A stretch of DNA of 64,000 nt from an uncultured Lamprocystis sp. (GTDB taxonomy: Bacteria > Pseudomonadota > Gammaproteobacteria > Chromatiales > Chromatiaceae), in NCBI RefSeq assembly GCF_903933125.1, contig NZ_CAIZIZ010000477.1:1-64000 (forward strand), read 5' to 3'. The stretch's first letter is position 1. Each line of letters starts with the position of its first letter. Positions 27,561 to 35,740 of the stretch are shown one piece after another. Below the pieces are notes generated by a model. That model worked only from the letters and a program-made list of their open reading frames with translations, searched no databases and was not told the origin of the DNA. A program made the translations under genes and the position numbers.

Positions 27561-30386
27561 ATGACGCCGGGCGACTGGTACTACAGCCCCGACCACGATG
27601 AGCCCGCCCGGGTCATCGGGGTGGACGTCGTATGGGGGGAAGAGACCGCCCAGGTCTGGCTGGCCCGGCGGGATGCCGTGGTGCGCCTGCATCGAAGTCG
27701 CTTGCAGCCACTCGCCGAGACTGCCGGTCCGTCGCTCGACCAGCTCTGCTACGTCGCCGCCGCGGCCCGCATCCTGGATGCGCTAGAGCGCGATGCCCTG
27801 ATTGCCCCGCTCGAAGGGTCGGTCATCCCGTTGCCGCACCAGCTCTACGCGCTCCAGCGGGCGATGGCGGGGGACCGGGTCCGGTACCTGCTCGCCGACG
27901 AGGTGGGCCTGGGAAAAACCATCGAGGCGGGCCTCATTCTGCGCGAGCTGAAAGTCCGCGGCCTTGCCAGGCGCATCCTGGTGGTCGCACCGGCGGGGCT
28001 CACGAGCCAGTGGGTCAGCGAGATGAAGACCCACTTCAGCGAAAACTTCCGGCTGGTTCAGCCCGGCAATTTTCAGGCGTGGCGCCAGGTGGCAGGGGTC
28101 GACGAGACCGAGAACCTCTGGCGCCTGTACGACCAGGTGGTCTGCCCGCTGGACTCCATCAAGCCCATGGACGCCCGCCGCGGCTGGTCGCGGGAGCAGG
28201 TGGCCCGCTACAACCGCGAACGCTTCGAGGATCTGGTCTCCGCCGGCTGGGACCTGATCATCGTCGACGAGGCGCATCGGCTCGGGGGCAGCTCGGAGCA
28301 GGTGGCGCGTTATCGGCTCGGCGAAGCCCTGGCCCAGGCGTCACCCTACCTGCTGCTGCTCTCGGCGACTCCGCACCAGGGCAAGACCGACGCCTTCCGC
28401 CGCCTGGTGGGCTTCCTCGACGCCGACGCCCTGCCCGACGACGAGTCGGTCACGCGGGACAACGTGGCGCCCTATGTCATCCGGACCGAGAAGCGATGTG
28501 CCATTGATGCCGAGGGGAAACCGTTGTTCCGCCCGCGTTATACCCAGATCGTCTCGGTGGCCTGGGAGGCCGCGCGCCAGGAGCAGCGCGCACTCTACGA
28601 GGCAGTGACCGAATACGTCCGCGAAGGCTACAACCAGGCGGTGCGCGATAAGCGGACGGCCATCGGGTTCCTGATGATCCTGATGCAGCGCCTGGTGACA
28701 TCCAGCACCACGGCAATCCGCACGGCCCTTGAGCGCCGCCTTAAGGTGCTGGAGCTGCCTTCCGGACAGCTTTCTTTGTTCGGGGAGGATGTGGACGATG
28801 AATGGGTCGAGCTCGACGGCCAGGGCCTGATGGAGTCGCTGCTTCAGAGTAGGCTCGCGGGCCTGAAGAACGAGCGGGCCGAGGTCGAGCTGCTGCTGTC
28901 CGCCGCCCGCCGCTGCGAGGCCCGGGCGCCGGATGGGAAGTCGGAGGCGCTTCTGGCCTGGATTCAGAGGCTGCAACGCGAGGAAAACGACCCGGCACTC
29001 AAGGTGCTCGTCTTCACCGAGTTCATCCCCACCCAGACGATGCTCGCCGACTTTCTGGGGCAGCGCGGGTACACGGTTGCGTGCCTGAACGGATCGATGG
29101 ATCTTGATGCGCGCAAGTCCGTGCAGCGAGCCTTCGCGGGGGAAGCCCAGGTGCTGATCTCCACCGATGCCGGCGGCGAGGGGCTCAACCTCCAGTTCTG
29201 CCACGTCATCGTGAACTACGACCTGCCGTGGAACCCGATGAAGATCGAGCAGCGGATCGGCCGCGTCGACCGCATCGGGCAGAAGCACATCGTTCGGGCG
29301 CTCAACTTCGCCCTTGAAGACACCGTCGAGCTTCGCGTAAGGGAGGTGCTGGAGGAGAAGCTGCAACGCATCCTCGAAGAGTTCGGCGTGGACAAACTCT
29401 CTGATGTACTCGACTCCGAGGAGGGCGGACTGGACTTCGAGAGGCTCTATGTCGAGGCGGTGCTCTCGCCCGAGGAGGCGGAGGCTCGGGCCGAGGCGCT
29501 GGCGGACTCCATCCGGGCTCGGGCGCGTTCGGCTCGCGAAGGTGCTTCCGTACTGAGCGCAACGGAAGCGCTCGATCCCTCGGCCGCTCAGAAAGTGGCG
29601 GGCCACCAGATGCCGTATTGGACGGAGCGCATGACGGTGTCGTGGCTGCAAAACCAGGCGACCCGGGGCGCCCGGGTCCGGTTGCGCTCCCCGGGCGTCT
29701 ACGATCTCACCTGGCCCGACGGGCGGGAGATCGCTTCCGCATCGTTCGCCCGCTCGGCGGCGGACGATCCCGGCAAGACCCTGCTCACCATCGAGGATCC
29801 CAATGTCCGGGGACTGACCATGCGGATACCGCCCTACGCCCCGGGTCTGCCCGTGGCGCGGATCGTCGTCCCCGGCGTATCGGACAAGGTCAGCGGCTTC
29901 TGGTCATTGTGGCGCATCGGGCTGTCGACGTTCGACGGCCGCGAGCAACGCGCGATGCCGATCTTCGTGACCGGGGAGGGGCAGGCCCTTGGTCCAACGG
30001 CGCGGGCTGTCTGGGACCGGATCGTCGAGCTGGGCGACGGTCTTGAGCTGCTGGCAGCTCCGGCATCGACCGGTGAACGCATCGATTGCGCCTTCGAGCA
30101 GGCGCGTGCGGCGGCCGAACAGCAGGGTAAGACGGTTTTCAACGAACTGATCCAGCGGCACCGAGAACGCATCGGGCAGGAGACCAGGAAGATGACCAAC
30201 GCATTTGCAGCGCGCCGCCGGGCAATCGAGCGGCTCGGCTTGCCGGAGGTACGAGGCTTCCGCCTGGCCCAGCTCGCCCAGGAGGAGGCGGGCTGGCGAC
30301 GGGATCTTGCGCAGCGGGAGCATGGCCTGCCGGACCTGACCCCCCTCCTGTTGGTCGCGGTCGCGCGGACCGGAGATGCGCCATGA
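27561..30386 (+). CDS. brxHII: BREX-3 SNF2/DEAD-like helicase BrxHII
   Basis: 941-residue superfamily 2 helicase of the SNF2/RapA type. Motif I is ADEVGLGKTIEAGL near 112, motif II VDEAHRLGG near 234, motif III LLLSATPHQGKTD; the C-terminal lobe has STDAGGEGLNLQ, NYDLPWNPMKIEQRIGRVDRIGQ-type motifs V and VI. In BREX type 3 this helicase stands between pglX and pglZ, as here apart from the two inserted genes. It follows the ATPase gene by 43 bp, one of the few real gaps in the island. The pglZ ATG overlaps its stop. Confidence 0.87.
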   Translation: MTPGDWYYSPDHDEPARVIGVDVVWGEETAQVWLARRDAVVRLHRSRLQPLAETAGPSLDQLCYVAAAARILDALERDALIAPLEGSVIPLPHQLYALQRAMAGDRVRYLLADEVGLGKTIEAGLILRELKVRGLARRILVVAPAGLTSQWVSEMKTHFSENFRLVQPGNFQAWRQVAGVDETENLWRLYDQVVCPLDSIKPMDARRGWSREQVARYNRERFEDLVSAGWDLIIVDEAHRLGGSSEQVARYRLGEALAQASPYLLLLSATPHQGKTDAFRRLVGFLDADALPDDESVTRDNVAPYVIRTEKRCAIDAEGKPLFRPRYTQIVSVAWEAARQEQRALYEAVTEYVREGYNQAVRDKRTAIGFLMILMQRLVTSSTTAIRTALERRLKVLELPSGQLSLFGEDVDDEWVELDGQGLMESLLQSRLAGLKNERAEVELLLSAARRCEARAPDGKSEALLAWIQRLQREENDPALKVLVFTEFIPTQTMLADFLGQRGYTVACLNGSMDLDARKSVQRAFAGEAQVLISTDAGGEGLNLQFCHVIVNYDLPWNPMKIEQRIGRVDRIGQKHIVRALNFALEDTVELRVREVLEEKLQRILEEFGVDKLSDVLDSEEGGLDFERLYVEAVLSPEEAEARAEALADSIRARARSAREGASVLSATEALDPSAAQKVAGHQMPYWTERMTVSWLQNQATRGARVRLRSPGVYDLTWPDGREIASASFARSAADDPGKTLLTIEDPNVRGLTMRIPPYAPGLPVARIVVPGVSDKVSGFWSLWRIGLSTFDGREQRAMPIFVTGEGQALGPTARAVWDRIVELGDGLELLAAPASTGERIDCAFEQARAAAEQQGKTVFNELIQRHRERIGQETRKMTNAFAARRRAIERLGLPEVRGFRLAQLAQEEAGWRRDLAQREHGLPDLTPLLLVAVARTGDAP

Positions 30387-32413
30387 CAGAGCGAACCGGA
30401 GGATGGCGGGCCCCGATCCTTCAGCACTTCAGTGCAGCGAGCGCGGCGGCAGGGCGGCTCACGATCGTAAGCGACCCGGACGCGCTGCTCACCGAGCCCG
30501 GGGTAGTCGAGCGCCTCGGAGAGAGCGGCTTCGAACTGATCGGGTTCGGCGATCCGGTCGCTTTCCGGTACGCCTACGAGACCCGGTTTCGCCAGCACTG
30601 GGACCGAGGCGAAGCCACACATCTGGTGGTGGTCATCCGAACCAGCCACAGCGACTTGAGGCAGGTCCCCCACGACTTGCTTCAAGATGCCCGTGAGAAC
30701 GGACGGGTGTTGTCATTCAGCCTCGTTCACCTCTTCCCGATGCTGGCGCCGAACATCGTCGCCGAGTTGGACCCGCAGCACTTCGACGCCCTTGCCAAGG
30801 CGCTCGCGAAGGTCGCCCCGGGCAGCCTCGGAACGAACGCCACCCGCGACTTCATCCTGCGGCACGTCTTCGAGATCGCCCCAGAGCTGATCAAGCAACC
30901 TGCCGATCTGCTGCGTGTTCTACTGCGCCGGCATTACCGCTCGCGGATCATTCCTCCAAGCCTCGACGAGCGTTTCGTCGAACTACTGAGGCAGGATCCG
31001 GTTTGGCAAAGCTGGCCTCTCGACCGGATCGTGCCGGATCGGGATGCCTTCCTGGCCTTCCTCTCGGAGCGCTGGCCGCACTTCCTCATCGCAAAGGGGC
31101 TCGATGTCGTCCCCGGTCGCGAGCCGGCCGCGCCGAGCATACTCGGGCCGGGGGTCCTGCCGTTCGACCATGACGATGTCCGCGTCTACATGGACAACCT
31201 GTTCGCGGACGGTATCCTTGAGCCGACCCCAGCGGTGCGGCCCATTGCAGACGATCGGTGGTTCGGGGTCGGTATCGCGGATTCGCCGGCATCGAGCCTC
31301 GAAAGCCGATTTCGCCATCTTCTGGAAGAGCTTGGCACGACGATTCCCAAGGCTGACGAGGCCACCCACGAACAGTGGCAGGAATTCAGCCTGCGCTGGG
31401 GAACCTGGGTACGTCTGCGCTGGCAGACTGAGCCGAACCGTGACGCCACGAGCGAAGCGGAGGCCGAGGCGCTTGCGCTTGCTGTGCAGGCCGCGTTCTC
31501 GACCTGGCTGTTGCGGCGATTCGCTCCGATGTCGTCGCTCCCCTACTTGCCGCGGCCGGTGCTGGGACATCACGTTCCCCATTACCTTGCGCACCACCTC
31601 GGGCAGCCCGGCACCGAACGCATCGCGCTGCTTGTGATCGATGGAATGGCCATTGACCAGTGGCACATCCTTCGCGATTCGCTGGACGGACTGCGTGTTG
31701 AGGAGCACGCAATCTTCAGCTGGATCCCGACGCTCACGCAGATCGGACGCCAGGCCATCTTCTCCGGCCGAATCCCGCTCGAATTCGCGGCCAGCATTGA
31801 CGGCACACACCGTGAGCAAAAGCACTGGTCGAGCTTCTGGCAGGACCGCGGACTCGGCGAGCGCGTGGTGCGCTACCTGAAGCCGCAGGGTCATAAGGAG
31901 TCTTTCCAGTCGCTGGCGGACGGCATCCTTGGTGCGGCGGATGACAACATGGTGCGCGTCATCGGGGCCGTGATCGGCATGATCGACCAGAGCATGCACC
32001 AGGTCGGCCTGGGCACCCCGGGCCTGCACGGGCTGGTCGAGGTGTGGTCCCGCACCAAGCAGCTCGCGGGTTTGGTCGACGCCTTGCTGCAGCGAGGATT
32101 CGCGGTATTCGTCACGGCGGACCACGGCAACGTGTTCGGGCGCGGATTCGGAAAGCCGGATGTCGGGCTCACCGCCGAGCAGCGGGGCGAACGGGCCCAT
32201 ATCTTCCGAAACCAAGACTTTAGGAGCAACACGATGCCGCACTTCCCTTCCGCCATTGCGTGGCCGCAGATTGGGCTGCCGCAAGACTATTTCCCCCTAA
32301 TCGCACCTTATGGCGCGTGCTTCATGCCCGTCGGAACGGAGTCCGTGAGCCATGGGGGAATCGCACTCGAAGAGGTGATGGTTCCCTTCGTTCGCGTTGC
32401 GGAGAAGCGATGA
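30383..32413 (+). CDS. pglZ: BREX-3 phosphatase-fold protein PglZ
   Basis: 676 residues with the PglZ alkaline-phosphatase-superfamily core in the C-terminal half: IALLVIDGMAIDQWHIL supplies the first metal Asp, SWIPTLTQIGRQAIFSG the nucleophile region, and VFVTADHGNVFG the Asp-His pair. PglZ is the hallmark protein present in all BREX types. The N-terminal half is helical and less conserved. ATGA overlaps at both ends couple it to brxHII and brxA. Confidence 0.88.
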   Translation: MTERTGGWRAPILQHFSAASAAAGRLTIVSDPDALLTEPGVVERLGESGFELIGFGDPVAFRYAYETRFRQHWDRGEATHLVVVIRTSHSDLRQVPHDLLQDARENGRVLSFSLVHLFPMLAPNIVAELDPQHFDALAKALAKVAPGSLGTNATRDFILRHVFEIAPELIKQPADLLRVLLRRHYRSRIIPPSLDERFVELLRQDPVWQSWPLDRIVPDRDAFLAFLSERWPHFLIAKGLDVVPGREPAAPSILGPGVLPFDHDDVRVYMDNLFADGILEPTPAVRPIADDRWFGVGIADSPASSLESRFRHLLEELGTTIPKADEATHEQWQEFSLRWGTWVRLRWQTEPNRDATSEAEAEALALAVQAAFSTWLLRRFAPMSSLPYLPRPVLGHHVPHYLAHHLGQPGTERIALLVIDGMAIDQWHILRDSLDGLRVEEHAIFSWIPTLTQIGRQAIFSGRIPLEFAASIDGTHREQKHWSSFWQDRGLGERVVRYLKPQGHKESFQSLADGILGAADDNMVRVIGAVIGMIDQSMHQVGLGTPGLHGLVEVWSRTKQLAGLVDALLQRGFAVFVTADHGNVFGRGFGKPDVGLTAEQRGERAHIFRNQDFRSNTMPHFPSAIAWPQIGLPQDYFPLIAPYGACFMPVGTESVSHGGIALEEVMVPFVRVAEKR

Positions 32414-33138
32414 CACGGCGGGCGAGCATCGGTTTCGACCGGCGCATCGATTTGGACTGGCTCGACGCCGCCGCGGCTCAGGCGGCCGCCGGGGCACCAC
32501 CAGAGGCGATGCGAACACATCTGTCGAACCTGCTCAATGACGTGCTTAAAGGAGACACCGCCCGCGGCAAGACCGTTACGGTCTTGAGCCACATATGGGG
32601 AGCGGTTCCGGAAGACGCGGCGGCCCTGCACGGCCGGGCCAGCGCGGAGCTTTGCCGCTGCACGCCCGAGGAGCGGCTCGCCCTGCATTGGGCGATGATG
32701 CTGGGCACCTATCCGATCTTCTCGGACGTCACAGCGGCAGCTGGTCGCCTGCTCATGCTCCAGGGCCAGTTCACGCTCGCGCACCTGACCCGAAGGCTCG
32801 TGGATGCCTGGGGAGAGCGCTCGACGCTGGAGCGCGCAGTGCAACGCATCGTGCGCTCGATGATCCAATGGGAGGCGTTGCGGGACACCGCGACACGGGG
32901 GATGTACGAAAAGGCAACGGTCCACCGAAAGGTAGGCCCTGCAGTGAGCAAGGTGCTCATCGAGGCACTGCTGTTGGACGCCGAGGAGACATCCATTCCG
33001 TTTGCCCAGCTCGTCGGGCACCCTGCGCTTTTCCCCTTCGATCTCGACCTGAGCGCAGGACAAATCCGTGACGCACCTCATTTCAGGGTGCATCGGCAGG
33101 GGCTCGACAGCGATGTCGTCGAAGTTGGCCCAAAGTAA
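32410..33138 (+). CDS. brxA: BREX-3 protein BrxA
   Basis: 242 residues; small BREX protein of the DUF1819-like BrxA family, known in other systems to bind DNA. I start it at the ATG overlapping the pglZ stop (ATGA at 32410); the ORF is open back to 32260, but that part lies inside pglZ. Helical throughout, with TLERAVQRIVRSMIQWEALRD as the central helix and KATVHRKVG after it. BrxA closes the type 3 operon, as expected, and the island ends here: tmcA converges on it after 24 bp. Confidence 0.82.
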   Translation: MTRRASIGFDRRIDLDWLDAAAAQAAAGAPPEAMRTHLSNLLNDVLKGDTARGKTVTVLSHIWGAVPEDAAALHGRASAELCRCTPEERLALHWAMMLGTYPIFSDVTAAAGRLLMLQGQFTLAHLTRRLVDAWGERSTLERAVQRIVRSMIQWEALRDTATRGMYEKATVHRKVGPAVSKVLIEALLLDAEETSIPFAQLVGHPALFPFDLDLSAGQIRDAPHFRVHRQGLDSDVVEVGPK

Positions 33139-33162
33139 GCGAAGCTGCTACGAGGTGCAGGA

Positions 33163-35391
33163 TCAGGTTTCGCGATCCGCCCGATGATCGAGCATCCGCC
33201 CCACGACGCCGCGCAGGCGTTCGATCAATGCCGCCCGGCCACTGGCCTGGAAAAGTTCCACCAACTCGCCCACCGGCCGCAGTTGGGCGGTGGCGGCGGC
33301 CAGCAAGGCGGCCTCGTCCGCGGTCACGTGACCGCAGCGCAGGGCAGACCCCAGCCATTGACCGGTGGCCGCGGCAAGCGCGGGCAGTGCGGCCTCCAGG
33401 GTTCGATGCCCGGCGGTGAACGACTGTAACTCCGATTGCTGCTCCGATTGCTGGTTAGGGTCCGCGCTCCGCGGCGGCCTGTCGGAGCTCGGCGTTGCGG
33501 CGATCACGGCCGCGGCAACCGCGGGGTCGAGGCGGCGCAATGGACCCGGCAGCAAGACCGGGAGCCGCGCCTCCAACCGCCGACCGGCCGCGCCGAGGAA
33601 GGCCGCGCCCGACCGGCTGACGCGGCGCAGCATCACCAGCGCGTGCTCTGCGCTCGCGGCATTGCGGCTCAGACCGATCTGCACCGGACGGTAGCCGCCA
33701 GCGGACCAGAAGCCGATCAGGCCCGGGGTGGCCCCGAAACTGGTGCCCACAAGATCGATCCCCTCCCCTCGCGCGGCGCGATAGAGCCCGCGCAGCAGTC
33801 GGCGGCCCAGACCCCGACGCGCCAGCGCCGGGTGTACGGCGATGCGCACCACCCGCAGGTAACGCAGCCGCGGGGCCTCCAAGAGGCCACCATGTGCGGA
33901 AAGTGTCTGCGGCAGCAGGTGACCCCGCGGTCGGCGGCGGCCGTCATAAACCGCCTGGAGCAAGTCCGGATCGGTCATGCCCCCCTCGGCCACGGCGATC
34001 AGAGTCCCCGCGACCAACCCCTGATGGCGCAGCACCAGGACGCGCACGCCGGGTCCGTCGAGCAACAGCCGCAGATCGAGCGGCCGGGTCTGGTAATGCG
34101 CGAGGACCAGCAGCCCGAAGACCTGCCCGAGCAGGGCGTCATCCACCGCCAAGGCGTCGCGATTCAGCCGCTCGGGCTGCCAGACGGCGGGATCGATCGA
34201 TTCCAGGTCAGCGGTGCCGGCAGTGGCGGCATCCAGCAACAGGGCGCGAAACACCAGTGACTCCAAGGGGTCGTCGGCAGCCCAGCGAATCGGTGACTCC
34301 AGGGTCAGGCCCCGCCATTGGGGCGTCAAGCGGTCCAGGGTCTCGCGAAAGCGCAAGTCGAAACCGCGACCGGTCCCCTCATAACCGTGAACCGTGGTCG
34401 CGAAGACCACGCGTGAATACTGTTCCAGCAACGCGGTGAGCAGCGGGGCGGGGATGCCGGCCGCTTCATCCACCAGCAGCAGATCCGCGTCCGGATGCGC
34501 CTCACGGCAGGCATCGGGTGCCATGAAGACGATGGCCCGATCACCCGCGCGCAACCCGCTGCCGTCCGGTCGCGACCCCGACCAGGCCAGGGCCGCGTGG
34601 CGAAACAGGGCGTCGCACGACGCGCGGTTGGGTGCCGTCACCAGAATGCGATAGGGCCGCGCCGCGGCGGCCCCGGTCTCCGGAGCGAGCAATTGGGCGG
34701 CGGCGAGCCCCAGCGCCGCGCTTTTACCGCGCCCGCGGTGCGCGGTGAGCACCAGCGGCCGGCGGGGACGGCCGCGCGCGTGCCGCAGGATCGCCTCAAT
34801 GGCCTGCTGCTGATCAGGGGTCGCCGGGCGAGCGAGGTCTGCCGCCGGCCAGGGGATGTTAATCGCCGTATCGTTGACGCATGGAAACGGCGAGTCCGTG
34901 ACCGAACCGGCAGCACCGTCCCGTTGCGTGCGGATCACCACACCTGACTGGCGACTCAATACCCGGACCAGACGCGCGATGAAGCGACAGCCCGCGGCAT
35001 CGGCACCCAGCGGCCATGGTGCGATGCGCCCCGCCTGGGGATCCGGCAAACTGGGCCAGCCGTCAAACGGCGGGGTGAGGAGCACCAGGAGACGGCCCCC
35101 GCGCAGGGTCCCGGTGACTGCGCCAAAGCCGTCCGGATCAAATCCGGACCAGGCGTCATAGATGAGCAGACCACACTCACCGCCAAGCAGACGCGTCGCC
35201 GCTGCCAGAGGACGAACCCCTGGGTCGAGCGGACGATCGGAAATCCAGAACACCGGGCTCTCGCGTCCAACCGCCGCGACCACGGCGCGCGCCGCGGCAG
35301 CCGTCCAGTCCGGATCGCCACTGAGCACCAGGGTGAGTCGATGCCGCGGCGCCCGGGCTTCGACCAGCGATCGGGACGCCGGGATAGCCAC
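33163..35391 (-). CDS. tmcA: tRNA(Met) cytidine acetyltransferase TmcA
   Basis: Makes N4-acetylcytidine at the wobble base of elongator tRNA-Met using acetyl-CoA and ATP or GTP. About 742 aa: an N-terminal domain, a helicase-like ATPase (Walker A LTAHRGRGKSAALGL, Walker B LLLVDEAAGIPAPLL), a GNAT acetyltransferase (VRIAVHPALARRGLGRRLL) and a C-terminal tRNA-binding domain. The ORF is open to 35544, but most of that overlaps ccoS; I choose GTG 35391, seven bases after the ccoS stop, giving a normal N-terminus. It is probably cotranscribed with the cco assembly genes, an unusual neighbour. Confidence 0.88.
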   Translation of the reverse strand: MAIPASRSLVEARAPRHRLTLVLSGDPDWTAAAARAVVAAVGRESPVFWISDRPLDPGVRPLAAATRLLGGECGLLIYDAWSGFDPDGFGAVTGTLRGGRLLVLLTPPFDGWPSLPDPQAGRIAPWPLGADAAGCRFIARLVRVLSRQSGVVIRTQRDGAAGSVTDSPFPCVNDTAINIPWPAADLARPATPDQQQAIEAILRHARGRPRRPLVLTAHRGRGKSAALGLAAAQLLAPETGAAAARPYRILVTAPNRASCDALFRHAALAWSGSRPDGSGLRAGDRAIVFMAPDACREAHPDADLLLVDEAAGIPAPLLTALLEQYSRVVFATTVHGYEGTGRGFDLRFRETLDRLTPQWRGLTLESPIRWAADDPLESLVFRALLLDAATAGTADLESIDPAVWQPERLNRDALAVDDALLGQVFGLLVLAHYQTRPLDLRLLLDGPGVRVLVLRHQGLVAGTLIAVAEGGMTDPDLLQAVYDGRRRPRGHLLPQTLSAHGGLLEAPRLRYLRVVRIAVHPALARRGLGRRLLRGLYRAARGEGIDLVGTSFGATPGLIGFWSAGGYRPVQIGLSRNAASAEHALVMLRRVSRSGAAFLGAAGRRLEARLPVLLPGPLRRLDPAVAAAVIAATPSSDRPPRSADPNQQSEQQSELQSFTAGHRTLEAALPALAAATGQWLGSALRCGHVTADEAALLAAATAQLRPVGELVELFQASGRAALIERLRGVVGRMLDHRADRET

Positions 35392-35398
35392 GACGATG

Positions 35399-35638
35399 TT
35401 ATGACCGCGCCTTTGGTTCCTGTTCTCCGCGGATGTCGGGCGTCGGCGTGGGCGGCGGCGGTTCCGGATCGGCGTCCGGGAAGCGGCGCGGATCCACCTC
35501 GTCCTCATCCATGAGAATGCGCCGACCGTCGCCATCCAGGTCATCGAACTGGCCGTTACGAGCCGCCCAAAACAACACGGCGACCGCGACCAACCCGAGC
35601 GCGAGCATTCCGGGAATCAAACCGTAGATGACGTCCAT
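35399..35638 (-). CDS. ccoS: cbb3 oxidase assembly protein CcoS
   Basis: 79 residues; single N-terminal membrane helix (LIPGMLALGLVAVAVLFWA) followed by NGQFDDLDGDGRRILMDED, the conserved CcoS signature. It is needed to insert heme and copper into CcoN. The C-terminal 30 residues are Pro/Asp-rich and disordered. It is the last oxidase assembly gene, 102 bp after ccoI. Confidence 0.92.
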   Translation of the reverse strand: MDVIYGLIPGMLALGLVAVAVLFWAARNGQFDDLDGDGRRILMDEDEVDPRRFPDADPEPPPPTPTPDIRGEQEPKARS

Positions 35639-35740
35639 TCGCTATCCTATTAATACGTTAAACCGCGCCAGCTCCGGCAATCGTCGCGTCTGCCGAGGCT
35701 GATCGTATCCAGCAACATCGCATACCGCGCCGGGCGCGGT

